Made by a program: the position numbers and the translations under genes
The notes under the pieces: generated by a model
Told to the model about the DNA's origin: nothing
Databases searched by the model: none
Seen by the model: the letters and a program-made list of their open reading frames with translations, nothing else
Shown here: piece after piece, positions 8,022 through 19,768 of the stretch
Numbering within the stretch: position 1 is the stretch's first letter
How the letters are laid out: each line of letters starts with the position of its first letter
Assembly (NCBI RefSeq): GCF_014203705.1
Contig: NZ_JACHJR010000001.1
Coordinates: forward strand, 5,084,001-5,148,000
Direction: 5' to 3'
DNA: 64,000 nt
DNA from: Kitasatospora gansuensis
GTDB lineage: Bacteria; Actinomycetota; Actinomycetes; Streptomycetales; Streptomycetaceae

Positions 8022-11000
8022 ATGCAGACCAAGCTGGACGCAGCCAAGGCCGAACTGCTCACCAAGGCAGCCCAAGCCGCTGAGAACAGCCAGGTGGGGG
8101 GAGCGGCGCCAGGGGAAGGTCTGAGCAACGGCGCTCTGGCCGCGTACCTGCACCACTACTACCTCCACACCGCCCCCGAGGACCTGGTGGACCGGGACCC
8201 GGTCGACGTCTACGGCGCGGCCGCCTCCCAGTACCGGCTGGGCCTGAAGCGGCCCCAGGGCACCGCCGAGGTCCGGGTGTACACCCCGACCGTCGAGGAG
8301 AACGGGTGGTCCTGCGGCCACACCGTGGTCGAGGTGGTCACCGACGACATGCCGTTCCTGGTCGACTCGGTCACCAACGAGCTGACCCGCCAGGACCACG
8401 GCATCCACGTGGTGATCCACCCCCAGCTCGCAGTGCGCCGTGACATCACCGGCAAGCTGCTGGAGATCCTCGACCTGGACGCCTGCTCGCGCAGCCAGGC
8501 GGCCGGCGCCGAGTGGCCCGCCGACGCCACCGTCGAGTCCTGGATGCACATCGAGATCGACCGGGAGACCGACCGCGAGGACCTGCGCGTGATCGAGACC
8601 GGTCTGCGCCGGGTGCTGGGCGACGTCCGCGAGGTGGTCGAGGACTGGGGCAAGATGCGCGACTCCGCGCTGCGCCTGGCCGACGAGCTCGCCGAGGTGC
8701 CCCCGGCCCACCTGTCCGAGCAGGAGGTCGGCGAGGCCTGGGAGCTGATGCGCTGGCTGGCCGACGACAAGTTCACCTTCCTCGGCTACCGCGAGTACGA
8801 CCTCGCCGAGCACCAGGGCGAGGAGGTGCTGCGGGCCGTCCCCGGCACCGGGCTCGGCATCCTGCGCTCCGACCCGCTCAGCCACGACACCGACCACCAC
8901 CCGGTCGCCGAGGCGTTCGGCCGGATGACCGCCCCGGTCCGGGCCAAGGCGCACGAGAAGAAGCTGCTGGTCCTCACCAAGGCCAACAGCAAGGCCACCG
9001 TGCACCGCCCCGCGTACCTGGACTACGTCGGCGTGAAGAAGTTCGACGCCCAGGGCAACGTGATCGGCGAGCGCCGCTTCCTCGGCCTGTTCTCCTCCGC
9101 CGCGTACACCGAGTCGGTCACCCGGATCCCGGTGGTCCGCCGCAAGGTGCAGGAGGTGCTGGCCGGTTCGGGCTTCTCCAGCGAGAGCCACGACGGCCGC
9201 GACCTGCTGCAGATCCTGGAGACCTTCCCCCGGGACGAGATCTTCCAGACCCCGGCCGAGCAGCTGCTCTCCATCGCCACCAGCGTGCTCTACCTGCAGG
9301 AGCGCCGCCGGCTGCGGCTGTTTCTCCGTCAGGACGAGTACGGGCGCTACTTCTCCGCGCTGATCTACCTGCCGCGCGACCGCTACACCACCCGCATCCG
9401 GCTCCGCCTGATGGAGATCCTCAAGCAGGAGCTGAACGGCGACAACATCGAGTACTCGGTGTGGTCCACCGAGTCGGTGCTGACCCGTCTGCACTTCGTG
9501 GTCCGGGTCGCCAAGGGCAGCGAGCTGCCCAGCCTGACCGATGCCGAGATCGAGCGGATCGAGTCCAAGCTGGCCGAGGCCGCCCGGTTCTGGATGGACG
9601 GCTTCAACGACCAGCTGCACATCGAGCTGGGCGAGGAGCGCGCCGCCGAGCTCGGCCGCCGCTACGGCAACGCCTTCCCGGACGGCTACCGGGCCGACTT
9701 CCCGCCGCGTACCGCGGTCGCCGACCTCAAGCAGATCGAGTCGCTGAGCGGCGAGGGCGACTTCCGCCTGAACCTCTACCAGCCGGTCGGCGCGGGTGAC
9801 GACGAGCGCCGGTTCAAGATCTACCGGGTCGGCGGCCCGATCTCGCTGACCGAGGTGCTCCCGGTGCTCCAGCGCCTGGGCGTCGAGGTGCTGGACGAGC
9901 GCCCGTACGCGCTCGCCCGCGAGGACGGCACCAAGGCCTGGGTCTACGACTTCGGCCTGCGGCTGCGCGAGGCCGTCGCGCTCACCGACGAGGCGCGCGA
10001 GCGCTTCCAGGACACCTTCTCGGCCACCTGGACGGGCAAGGCGGAGAACGACGGCTTCAACGAGCTGATCCTCAGCGCCGGGCTGACCTGGCGTCAGGCC
10101 GTGGTGCTGCGCGCCTACGCCAAGTACCTCCGGCAGGCCGGGAGCACCTTCTCCCAGGACTACATGGAGGACGCGCTCCGCAACAACATCCACTCCACCC
10201 GGCTGCTGGTCAACCTCTTCGAGGCCCGGCTCAGCCCGGCGCACCAGCTCGGCGCGGCGGAGAACACCGAGGCGATCCTGGAGGAGCTGTCCGGCGCCCT
10301 GGACGAGGTCGTCTCGCTGGACGAGGACCGCATCCTGCGCTCCTTCCTGCACCTGATCAAGGCCACCCTGCGGACCAACTTCTTCCAGCGCGCCGCGGAC
10401 GGCGACTGGCACTCCTACGTGTCGATGAAGTTCGACCCGAAGGCCATCCCGGACCTGCCCGCGCCCCGCCCGGCCTTCGAGATCTGGGTCTACGCGCCCC
10501 GGGTCGAGGGCGTGCACCTGCGCTTCGGCAAGGTCGCCCGCGGCGGTCTGCGCTGGTCCGACCGGCGCGAGGACTTCCGGACCGAGATCCTCGGCCTGGT
10601 CAAGGCCCAGATGGTCAAGAACACCGTGATCGTCCCGGTCGGCGCCAAGGGCGGCTTCGTCGCCAAGCAGCTGCCGGACCCGTCGGTGGACCGGGACGCC
10701 TGGTTCGCCGAGGGCATCGCCTCGTACAAGACCTTCATCTCGGCGCTGCTCGACATCACCGACAACCTCAAGGCCGGCGAGGTCGTGCACCCCGTCGACG
10801 TGGTCCGCCACGACGAGGACGACACCTACCTGGTGGTCGCCGCCGACAAGGGCACCGCGACCTTCTCCGACATCGCCAACGGCGTGGCCGAGGAGTACGG
10901 CTTCTGGCTGGGCGACGCGTTCGCCTCCGGCGGCTCGGCCGGGTACGACCACAAGGGCATGGGCATCACGGCGCGCGGCGCCTGGGAGTCCGTCAAGCGC

Positions 11001-12962
11001 AACTTCCGCGAGCTGGGCGTCGACACCCAGACCGAGGACTTCACCGTGGTCGGCATCGGCGACATGTCCGGTGACGTGTTCGGCAACGGCATGCTGCTCA
11101 GTGAGCACATCCGGCTGGTGGCCGCCTTCGACCACCGGCACATCTTCCTCGACCCGAACCCGGACGCGGCGGTCTCCTACGCCGAGCGCCGTCGGCTGTT
11201 CGACGTGCCGCGCAGCTCCTGGGACGACTACGACAAGTCGCTGATCTCGGCCGGCGGCGGGATCTTCCCGCGCAGCGCCAAGTCGATCCAGCTGACCGCC
11301 CAGGTCCGCGAGCGGCTCGGCATCACCGAGTCCAAGCTGACCCCGGCCGAGCTGATGAAGGCGATCCTGCAGGCCCCGGTGGACCTGTTCTGGAACGGCG
11401 GCATCGGCACCTACATCAAGGCCACCGCCGAGACCAACGCCGAGGTCGGCGACAAGGCCAACGACGCGATCCGGGTGAACGGCGGTCAGGTCCGGGCCCG
11501 GGTGGTCGGCGAGGGCGGCAACCTCGGCTGCACCCAGCTCGGCCGGATCGAGTACGCGGCGGTCGGCGGGCCCGAAGGCACCGGCGGCTGGATCAACACC
11601 GACGCGATCGACAACTCGGCCGGCGTGGACACCTCGGACCACGAGGTGAACATCAAGATCCTGCTCAACCAGGTGGTCGCCGACGGCGACATGACGGTCA
11701 AGCAGCGCAACAAGCTGCTCGCCGAGATGACCGACGAGGTCGGTCACCTGGTGCTGCGCAACAACTACGCGCAGAACGTGGTGCTGGCCAACGCGGTCGC
11801 GCAGGCCGCCTCGATGGTCGACGTGCACGCCCGGATGATCAACCGGCTGGAGGCCGACGGCCAGCTCGACCGGGCGATCGAGTTCCTGCCGACGGACCGT
11901 CAGATCCGGGAGCGCCAGCAGGCCGGGCGCGGGCTCTCGCAGCCCGAGCTGTCGGTGCTGCTCGCCTACACCAAGATCACCCTGGCCGACGAGCTGCTGG
12001 CCACCGAGCTCCCCGACGACCCGTACTTCCGCGCCGCGCTGCACGAGTACTTCCCGAGCGCGCTGCGGGTGAAGTTCGCCGAGGCGATCGACAACCACCC
12101 GCTGCGCCGCGAGATCATCACCACCCTGATCGTCAACGACACGATCAACCGCGGCGGTTGCACCTTCGCGTTCCGGCTCCGCGAGGAGACCGGCGCCACC
12201 ATGGAGGAGATCGCCCGCACCCACGCGGCGGCGCGCGCGGTCTTCGGCCTGGAGCGGATCTGGGGCGAGATCGAGGGCCTGGACAACGCGGTGCCGGCCC
12301 GGGTGCAGACCAAGATGCGGCTGCACACCCGGCGCCTGGTCGAGCGGGCCACCCGGTGGATGCTCAACAACCGCCGCCAGCCGCTGGACATCGCCGAGAA
12401 CATCGCGTTCTTCCAGGGCCGGGTCAACCAGGTCTGGGACAGCCTGCCCAAGCCGCTCCGCGGCGAGGACCTGGCCTGGTTCGACTCCATCCAGCGGGAG
12501 CTGGCCGCCGCCGGCGTGCCCGACGAGCTGGCCGGCCGGATCGCCGGGCTCTCCTCGGCCTTCCCGACCCTGGACATCGTCGGTGTCGCCGACCGCAACG
12601 GCGGCGAGGTGACCGACGTCGCCGAGCTCTACTACGACCTCGCCGACCGGCTCCAGATCACCCACCTGCTGGACCGGATCATCGAACTGCCGCGCACCGA
12701 CCGGTGGTCCTCGATGGCCCGCGCGGCGATCCGCGAGGACCTGTTCGCGGCACACGCGGCACTGACCGCCGACATCCTCTCCTGCGGCCCCGAGGGCGCC
12801 TCCCCGGAGGAGCGGTACGCGGCCTGGGCGGAGCTCAACTCCACCCTGCTGAGCCGGGCCAAGACCACGCTCGACGACATAAGGGGTTCGGACAAGTACG
12901 AGCTGTCCAGCCTCTCGGTCGCGATGCGGGTGATCCGCACGCTGCTGCGCAGCACGCGCTGA
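8022..12962 (+). CDS. gdhB: NAD-specific glutamate dehydrogenase, large (GDH-180) class
   Basis: A 1646-residue enzyme of the 180-kDa class first known from Streptomyces clavuligerus; it deaminates glutamate to 2-oxoglutarate and ammonia with NAD. The long N-terminal half (residues about 1-700, with ACT-like segments) is regulatory. The catalytic domain has RGGLRWSDRREDFRTE and the lysine of VPVGAKGGFV (near residue 876), followed by the nucleotide-binding run VVGIGDMSGDVFGNGM and EGGNLGCTQLGR. The C-terminal helical domain is complete and the length is normal for the family. The ATG at 8022 was chosen for its preceding CAGGAG and for the start of homology; longer readings are unlike the family. 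It lies downstream of pruA, has its own promoter, and ends at a strong terminator. Confidence 0.95.
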   Translation: MQTKLDAAKAELLTKAAQAAENSQVGGAAPGEGLSNGALAAYLHHYYLHTAPEDLVDRDPVDVYGAAASQYRLGLKRPQGTAEVRVYTPTVEENGWSCGHTVVEVVTDDMPFLVDSVTNELTRQDHGIHVVIHPQLAVRRDITGKLLEILDLDACSRSQAAGAEWPADATVESWMHIEIDRETDREDLRVIETGLRRVLGDVREVVEDWGKMRDSALRLADELAEVPPAHLSEQEVGEAWELMRWLADDKFTFLGYREYDLAEHQGEEVLRAVPGTGLGILRSDPLSHDTDHHPVAEAFGRMTAPVRAKAHEKKLLVLTKANSKATVHRPAYLDYVGVKKFDAQGNVIGERRFLGLFSSAAYTESVTRIPVVRRKVQEVLAGSGFSSESHDGRDLLQILETFPRDEIFQTPAEQLLSIATSVLYLQERRRLRLFLRQDEYGRYFSALIYLPRDRYTTRIRLRLMEILKQELNGDNIEYSVWSTESVLTRLHFVVRVAKGSELPSLTDAEIERIESKLAEAARFWMDGFNDQLHIELGEERAAELGRRYGNAFPDGYRADFPPRTAVADLKQIESLSGEGDFRLNLYQPVGAGDDERRFKIYRVGGPISLTEVLPVLQRLGVEVLDERPYALAREDGTKAWVYDFGLRLREAVALTDEARERFQDTFSATWTGKAENDGFNELILSAGLTWRQAVVLRAYAKYLRQAGSTFSQDYMEDALRNNIHSTRLLVNLFEARLSPAHQLGAAENTEAILEELSGALDEVVSLDEDRILRSFLHLIKATLRTNFFQRAADGDWHSYVSMKFDPKAIPDLPAPRPAFEIWVYAPRVEGVHLRFGKVARGGLRWSDRREDFRTEILGLVKAQMVKNTVIVPVGAKGGFVAKQLPDPSVDRDAWFAEGIASYKTFISALLDITDNLKAGEVVHPVDVVRHDEDDTYLVVAADKGTATFSDIANGVAEEYGFWLGDAFASGGSAGYDHKGMGITARGAWESVKRNFRELGVDTQTEDFTVVGIGDMSGDVFGNGMLLSEHIRLVAAFDHRHIFLDPNPDAAVSYAERRRLFDVPRSSWDDYDKSLISAGGGIFPRSAKSIQLTAQVRERLGITESKLTPAELMKAILQAPVDLFWNGGIGTYIKATAETNAEVGDKANDAIRVNGGQVRARVVGEGGNLGCTQLGRIEYAAVGGPEGTGGWINTDAIDNSAGVDTSDHEVNIKILLNQVVADGDMTVKQRNKLLAEMTDEVGHLVLRNNYAQNVVLANAVAQAASMVDVHARMINRLEADGQLDRAIEFLPTDRQIRERQQAGRGLSQPELSVLLAYTKITLADELLATELPDDPYFRAALHEYFPSALRVKFAEAIDNHPLRREIITTLIVNDTINRGGCTFAFRLREETGATMEEIARTHAAARAVFGLERIWGEIEGLDNAVPARVQTKMRLHTRRLVERATRWMLNNRRQPLDIAENIAFFQGRVNQVWDSLPKPLRGEDLAWFDSIQRELAAAGVPDELAGRIAGLSSAFPTLDIVGVADRNGGEVTDVAELYYDLADRLQITHLLDRIIELPRTDRWSSMARAAIREDLFAAHAALTADILSCGPEGASPEERYAAWAELNSTLLSRAKTTLDDIRGSDKYELSSLSVAMRVIRTLLRSTR

Positions 12963-12973
12963 CCGGTAGCTGA

Positions 12974-13012
12974 GTGCGGGCGGGACCGTTTCGGTCCCGC
13001 CCGCACTTTTTT
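12974..13012 (+). terminator. Intrinsic terminator after NAD-GDH
   Basis: A perfect 14-bp stem (12974-12987 with 12993-13006), a 5-nt GTTTC loop and a run of six T. A textbook rho-independent terminator 11 nt after the gdh stop. Confidence 0.95.
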
Positions 13013-13051
13013 GTGACTGGAACTCAGGGGCGCGAGCGGACAGGTAGGGGC

Positions 13052-13672
13052 GTGGAACTGTCACTGCGGTCCCGGCTGCGCGCCGGTGACCAGAGCGCGT
13101 TCGGGGAGCTCTTCGATGACCATGCACAGGCTGTGTACGGGTACGCCGTACGGACATTGGGGGACTGGGCCGCCGCCGAGGACGCCGTCTCGCTGACCTT
13201 CCTGGAGGCCTGGCGGCTGCGGGCCGCGCTGCACGAGGACGGCGAGTCGGTGCGGCCCTGGCTGTTCGGCATCGCCACCAACGTGCTCCGCAACACCGCC
13301 AGGGCGGCCCGCCGGCACCGCGCCGCACTCGCCCGGCTGCCGGCCCGGGACGTGGTGCCCGACTTCGCCGACGAGCTGGTCGGGCGGCTGGACGACAGCG
13401 CCCGGCTGGCCGCCGCCCGGCGCGCGCTGGCCCGGCTCCGGCGCGGCGAGCGGGAGGTCTTCCACCTCTGCGTCTGGGTCGGCCTGGACTACGTCTCGGC
13501 GGCCCAGGCCCTCGGCGTACCCGTCGGCACCGTCCGCTCCCGGCTCTCCCGGGCCCGGACGCGACTGCGGTCCCTGGCGGCGGAAGAACTGATGGAACCC
13601 GGCCCGGGTGCCGGACAGGTAGGGGATGACCGCATCGAAGCGGTCCGGTCGAACCAGGGGAAGAACCGATGA
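13052..13672 (+). CDS. RNA polymerase sigma factor, ECF-like (sigma-70 family)
   Basis: A 206-residue sigma-70-family factor with region 2 at residues about 8-80 (FDDHAQAVYGYAVRTLGDWAAAEDAVSLTFLEAW) and region 4 at about 125-180 (LGVPVGTVRSRLSRARTRL, the promoter -35-reading HTH). It belongs to the group linked with CU044_5270 family membrane proteins. The GTG at 13052 is preferred: it has GGTAGGGG just upstream and the sigma homology starts immediately, whereas a longer reading would enter the preceding terminator. The partner gene starts in its stop codon (ATGA). The promoter it recognises is unknown, and no obvious autoregulatory motif is seen. Confidence 0.88.
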   Translation: MELSLRSRLRAGDQSAFGELFDDHAQAVYGYAVRTLGDWAAAEDAVSLTFLEAWRLRAALHEDGESVRPWLFGIATNVLRNTARAARRHRAALARLPARDVVPDFADELVGRLDDSARLAAARRALARLRRGEREVFHLCVWVGLDYVSAAQALGVPVGTVRSRLSRARTRLRSLAAEELMEPGPGAGQVGDDRIEAVRSNQGKNR

Positions 13673-14613
13673 ACCGTGAGCAGGAACCGTTGCTCCCCGC
13701 CGACCGCCACCAGCTGTTGAGGGGACATCTGATGAGCGAGATCAGCCGCGAGAACGTCGTCGCGCGGAAGCGGCCGGCCCGCCGGTACGGGTGGGTGGCG
13801 CTGCCCGCGCTGGCCGGCGGACTGGCCCTGGCCGTGGTGCTGAACACCTCCGGCGGGGGTACCCCCGACGGTCCGTCAGGGGCCGTCGCGCCGGTCGGGG
13901 CGGTGCAGTTGCTCGACCGGGTCGCCCAGGTCGCGGCGGCCAAGCCGGTCGCGAAGGCGGACGGCAAGTTCGTCTACACGAAGTCGCTGGTCGCCTTCGC
14001 GAGCACGAACCTGGCGACCGACGAGACCACCGTGCCGGCCCCGCACCTGCGGGAGAACTGGCAGTCGGTGGACGGCAAGCAGCCCGGCCTGGTCACCGAG
14101 GAGGGCTGGAAGGCCCCGTCCGTCACCAAGCCTGGCGACCCGTACCCGGCCAACCCGGACGGCAGCCGCCCGACCGAACCGAACACCGCCCCGACGGTGA
14201 ACAGCCCGACCTACCAGTTCCTGGCCACCCTGCCGACCGACCCGGACGCGCTGCTCGCCGCGCTGTACGGGCAGCCCTCCGGGGGCAAGTCCCTGCCGGT
14301 CGACCAGCGGGCCTTCGGCACCATCGGAGACCTGCTCCGGGAGCAGATCGCTCCACCGGCCGTCACTGCCGCGCTGTACCGGGCGGCGGCCAAGCTGCCG
14401 GGGGTCCAGCTGGTGGATGACTCGGTGGACGCCTCCGGCCGCCACGGCTGGGGCGTGGCCCGGACGGACGACGGCATCCGGAAGGAGTGGATCTTCGACC
14501 GGACCAGTTACGAATTCCTCGGCGAACGCTCCGTCGAGGTCGCCTCCGGCACCGTCCTCGGCCAGAGCGCGATGCTCACCCACGCCCTCGTCGACCGCCC
14601 CGGCCAGCGCTGA
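13669..14613 (+). CDS. CU044_5270 family membrane protein, partner of the sigma factor
   Basis: A 314-residue protein with a basic cytoplasmic N-terminus (residues 1-42), one transmembrane segment (about 43-62, WVALPALAGGLALAVVLNT) and a large extracytoplasmic domain. It is translationally coupled to the sigma gene by an ATGA overlap. This two-gene arrangement recurs in actinobacteria; the membrane partner is often proposed to act as an anti-sigma-like sensor, but no zinc-binding anti-sigma motif is visible in the short cytoplasmic part, so that role is inference. The outer domain has conserved patterns for the family (for example a LPTDPDALLAALYG stretch). A palindromic intergenic element starts 19 nt after its stop. 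Confidence 0.75.
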   Translation: MNREQEPLLPADRHQLLRGHLMSEISRENVVARKRPARRYGWVALPALAGGLALAVVLNTSGGGTPDGPSGAVAPVGAVQLLDRVAQVAAAKPVAKADGKFVYTKSLVAFASTNLATDETTVPAPHLRENWQSVDGKQPGLVTEEGWKAPSVTKPGDPYPANPDGSRPTEPNTAPTVNSPTYQFLATLPTDPDALLAALYGQPSGGKSLPVDQRAFGTIGDLLREQIAPPAVTAALYRAAAKLPGVQLVDDSVDASGRHGWGVARTDDGIRKEWIFDRTSYEFLGERSVEVASGTVLGQSAMLTHALVDRPGQR

Positions 14614-14631
14614 GGCACACGCTGCGGCAGC

Positions 14632-14745
14632 CAGGGGCTCGGGGAACTGCGAGGAGGTCTGGCGCCGGGGTCACTGCGAAGGTGCCTGACCGCCTACGCA
14701 CGGATCACCTTGTAAGGGTCGGCGTCGCAGTTCCCCGAGCCCCTG
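14632..14745. repeat. Palindrome-ended interspersed element, copy 1
   Basis: A 114-bp unit whose ends are a perfect 21-bp inverted repeat (left arm begins CAGGGGCTCGGGGAACTGCG; right arm is its complement and ends at 14745). The interior carries TCACTGCGAAGGTGCCTGAC at 14671 and CGGATCACCTT at 14701. The same ends and interior occur at 34133-34249. It lies between the convergent CU044_5270 gene and the FtsK gene and could act as a terminator for both. Confidence 0.85.
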
Positions 14746-14757
14746 ATGGCTGATGCC

Positions 14758-17505
14758 TCAGGCCTGGGCGGCCCGCTGCAGGGCACTCGCCAGCAAGGCG
14801 AGGTCGGTCGGCCCGTTGCCCAGCTCGCGGACCGGCCGCCGGGTCGGCGGTGCGCCGAGCTGGGCGGGGTCGATGGCGACGACGGTGGGGCGGAGGGTGG
14901 CGGTGCGGGGGATCCGGCCGCTGACCCGGGCGGACTGAAAGGCCGTCACCCCGCCGTCCGGCCGCCGGAGGTACGCGCGGCCGGGCGTGTCCTCCGGCAG
15001 CGCCGCCGCGTCGGCGAGGTGGATCAGCTGGTCGGAGTCGGCCGGGTCAGCCGTCCGGAGGGCGATCCGGAGCTGGGCGACCTCGTCCAGCTCGGTACCG
15101 GCCGTCTGTTCGGGGGAGCCGGTGGCGGCCACCAGGTGGACGCCGAGCCGGCCGCCGCGTTCGGCGACGGCGGCCAGCGCGCGGCCGAGCGGCCGGCCGG
15201 CCGGGGAGGTGGGGGCGAGCAGGGCGTCGTAGTCGTCGACCACCACGACCAGCCGGGCCGGGACGGCGGTCAGCACGTCGGGTGCCTTGCGCGGGGCGGT
15301 GACCCGGACGGTGGCCTCGGGCGGGGCGCCGCCGCCGGCCGTGACCAGGGACGGGACGGGGGTGCCGAGAGCTCGGGCGGTGTGCCAGCCGGTGAAGTCC
15401 TGATCGCCGAAGAGCGCTTCGCGGTGCGCCAGTTCGTCCAGCAGGGTCTCGGCCGCGAGCATCGCCCGGCGGGGGTCGGCCCCGGCGTCGATGTGCTCGG
15501 TGACCTGGGGGAGGTCGGTGCAGCCGCGCAGGCTGGACGGGGCGTCGGGGGCGGAGCCGCGGCCCTCGACGATGGTGATCCGGAGCCGTTCGGGCTGCTC
15601 GGAAACGGCGAGCGAGGCGACCAGGGTGCGGAGCAGCTCGGTCTTGCCGGTGCCCCGGGCGCCGCCGACCAGGACGTGCGGGCCGTTCGGCTCGTCCGGG
15701 TCGGCGAGGTCGATCAGGCAGGGTTCGTCCCTGGTGGTGCCTAGCAGGGCGGTGGCGGTGCCGGGGCCCGAGGGCAGGGCGGCCCAGCGGGCCGAGAGCT
15801 TGGCGGGGGTGACGGTGTCGAGGCGGAGCAGGTCGAGCAGCCGGAGCTGGTCGGGCAGCGGGCCGCGGGCCACCGGGGTGGCCTCGCTGAGCGGGGCGAG
15901 GGCCCGGGCGAGGCGCTCGGCCCAGGCGGGGGAGACCGCGTCCACCGCGATCTCCTCGATCCGCTCGCGGCCGCCGCCGCCGAGCGGGCGGTCCAGGGTG
16001 AGCTGGGTGGCGACCTCGCCGGTGAGGACGGCGGTGGCGCCGAGCCCCTCGGGCAGGGCGGTGCTCTGCTCGGCCAGGCAGATCGGGAAGACGCCGAGGG
16101 CGGGGCCCTGCTCCAGCAGGACGGCCAGCGCGGCCCGGCCCTCGGGGGTGCCGGGGGTGCCGTCCAGCAGCAGCACGGTGGCGGGCGGACCTGACAGGCC
16201 GTCACTGGGGCCGTTGGCCAGCTCGGTGAGCCGGGCCTCGGTCTGCTCGGGGCCGAACCCGACCAGCAGGCGGCAGGCCTGACCGTGCGTCGGCTGGAGC
16301 TGCGGCAGCCAGAACGACCAGGACCAGTCGGCGGTCTGCTCCTCGGCGGTGCCGACCACCACCAGGCTGAGCGCGCTCGGCGGGTGCAGCACGGCGAGCT
16401 GGGCCAGGACGGCGCGGGCGAGCGAGGTCAGCCGGGCCCGGGGGCCCGCCAGGCCGAGGCTGCCGGCGGTCTGCAGGTCGACGGTGACCGGGACGGCGGG
16501 CAGCACGGTGCCGGGGGTGGTGCCGGGGCCGCCGGGCCGGTCGGCGGTGCCGAGCCGCAGGGTGAGCGAGTCGGGGTGGGCCTGGCCGCGCTCCCAGAGC
16601 CGGGGGCCCGGGCCGAGCGCGGTGAGCAGCACGGTGGCCAGGTCGGGCCAGCGCTCGCGCTGGGCGGCGGCCTGCCGGAGCCGGACGGCGGCGTGCTGCT
16701 GGGCCGGGTTCGGCGCGGTGGGCTCGGGACGGGCGCGGCGGCGGGACAGCAGGGCGCGGGCCCGGCCGCCGGTGGCCGGTGGTTCGGGGGTGGCCGGCTC
16801 GGGCTCGGGAGCGGCGGCCTGCCGGGGCGAGGGGGTGACGGTGAGCTGGAGGTGGCCGAGCCCGTCCGGGCTGGTCCGCGACCCGGAGCTGTCCCTGAGA
16901 TCGGAGCCGGCCCGGAGATCGGTGCGGACCACCTGGAGGGTCGACTCGCCGATCCGGACCAGCCCGCCGTCGGCCAGCTCGACCGCCTCGTCGCGGAGGA
17001 AGCGGCCCTCCAGGCCGGTGCCGTTGGTCGAGTTGAGGTCACGGACCGTCACTCGGCCGTCGGCGCCCAGGTTGAGCGAGAGGTGCAGGCGGGAGACGTC
17101 GGGGTCGTCGAGCGGGACGTCGGCGGCGCTGGAGCGGCCGACGTGGATCCGGTCCCCGTGCAGGCGGTGCACGCCGCCCGCGTCGGGGCCGCCGGTGACC
17201 CGCAGTTCGGCGGGGGCGGGCGGGCCGTCGTCGTCCGCGTCCGGATCGGGCTCGTTGAGCGAGAGCACGGCGCCGTCCAGCAGCGGCGGATGGCCGAGCA
17301 GGGTCTGCTCGTCGATCCGCTCGGCACCGGCGTACAGGTGCACATGGGTGGCGGAGCGCGGGCCGCGCACGCCCACGGCGCCCGCGAGCGCCCCCGCGAC
17401 TGCGCCGAGCGCCGTACCGACCGGGGCGGTGACCAGGACGTCGGTGGCCGTTCCGACGGCTGCCGGGCCGCTGCGCGGTCGGAGGACAGTGAGCCGGATC
17501 TGCAT
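14758..17505 (-). CDS. FHA domain-containing FtsK/SpoIIIE family ATPase
   Basis: A 915-residue protein joining an N-terminal ubiquitin-like/linker region, an FHA phosphothreonine-binding domain (residues about 112-190, with HVGRSSAADV, VSRLHLSL and DLNSTNGT) and a C-terminal FtsK/SpoIIIE-type P-loop ATPase. Walker A is GGARGTGKTE at residue 614 and Walker B LVVVVDDYD near 753. Only this one ATPase module is complete; the middle (about 290-600) resembles a degenerate module without a P-loop. EccC translocases of type VII secretion have three such modules and two N-terminal helices, which I do not see, so it is more likely soluble. The facing Ser/Thr kinase genes 260 bp away could phosphorylate an FHA ligand (inference). 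ATG at 17505. Confidence 0.82.
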   Translation of the reverse strand: MQIRLTVLRPRSGPAAVGTATDVLVTAPVGTALGAVAGALAGAVGVRGPRSATHVHLYAGAERIDEQTLLGHPPLLDGAVLSLNEPDPDADDDGPPAPAELRVTGGPDAGGVHRLHGDRIHVGRSSAADVPLDDPDVSRLHLSLNLGADGRVTVRDLNSTNGTGLEGRFLRDEAVELADGGLVRIGESTLQVVRTDLRAGSDLRDSSGSRTSPDGLGHLQLTVTPSPRQAAAPEPEPATPEPPATGGRARALLSRRRARPEPTAPNPAQQHAAVRLRQAAAQRERWPDLATVLLTALGPGPRLWERGQAHPDSLTLRLGTADRPGGPGTTPGTVLPAVPVTVDLQTAGSLGLAGPRARLTSLARAVLAQLAVLHPPSALSLVVVGTAEEQTADWSWSFWLPQLQPTHGQACRLLVGFGPEQTEARLTELANGPSDGLSGPPATVLLLDGTPGTPEGRAALAVLLEQGPALGVFPICLAEQSTALPEGLGATAVLTGEVATQLTLDRPLGGGGRERIEEIAVDAVSPAWAERLARALAPLSEATPVARGPLPDQLRLLDLLRLDTVTPAKLSARWAALPSGPGTATALLGTTRDEPCLIDLADPDEPNGPHVLVGGARGTGKTELLRTLVASLAVSEQPERLRITIVEGRGSAPDAPSSLRGCTDLPQVTEHIDAGADPRRAMLAAETLLDELAHREALFGDQDFTGWHTARALGTPVPSLVTAGGGAPPEATVRVTAPRKAPDVLTAVPARLVVVVDDYDALLAPTSPAGRPLGRALAAVAERGGRLGVHLVAATGSPEQTAGTELDEVAQLRIALRTADPADSDQLIHLADAAALPEDTPGRAYLRRPDGGVTAFQSARVSGRIPRTATLRPTVVAIDPAQLGAPPTRRPVRELGNGPTDLALLASALQRAAQA

Positions 17506-17729
17506 CGCCCCCGCACTCCCCTTCAGTGATGCCGTTGGGCCACAAGAGTGGTGCCTGTCATCCTGCCACCCCGGACCGACACCGCGCGCCCGGCACCGGA
17601 TTTGACGATCTTGCGATGATCGCCATGGTGGAGCCGACGAACCGTCAGGTCAACCTCCACTCATCCCCAGGTCGGACAGCCCCCTACGGGACGCGGTCCG
17701 GGCACCTCGGAAACCTGAGCGGGCACCGT

Positions 17730-17735
17730 TAGAGT
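17730..17735 (+). promoter_or_regulatory. Putative -10 element for pkaA
   Basis: TAGAGT lies 32 nt before the pkaA GTG in the 262-bp divergent region shared with the FHA-FtsK gene. A TTGACG at 17602 is isolated from any good -10. No clear -35 accompanies TAGAGT. Confidence 0.35.
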
Positions 17736-17767
17736 TGCCGAAAACACGGCGGCGCGAGGAGTCGTAG

Positions 17768-19603
<1,836 letters not shown>

Positions 19604-19654
19604 TAGGTATTTGTCGACACTTCACGATTTTTCCTGTCCCCGGAGGGCTTACAG

Positions 19655-19680
19655 GGCCGTTCGGCGTCCCCCGAACGGCC
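19655..19680 (+). terminator. Hairpin between pkaA and pkaB
   Basis: A perfect 10-bp stem GGCCGTTCGG/CCGAACGGCC with a 6-nt loop, 52 nt after the pkaA stop. No T-run follows, so it may attenuate or terminate weakly. Confidence 0.5.
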
Positions 19681-19768
19681 GTCGGGCGCGTAGGTTGGTG
19701 GGCTGAAGCACCGACCTACCGAGCGCGCAGCACCACCGTGCGCTCCCGCCGCCTACGGAGCAGCAGCA

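Noticed and set aside
7980-13967. A 1,995-codon open frame on the minus strand opposite NAD-GDH
   Set aside because: It is the antisense shadow of a very GC-rich gene: composition is Val/Gly/Arg/Leu/Asp-rich with no recognisable domain, and it runs through the gdh terminator and the sigma gene.
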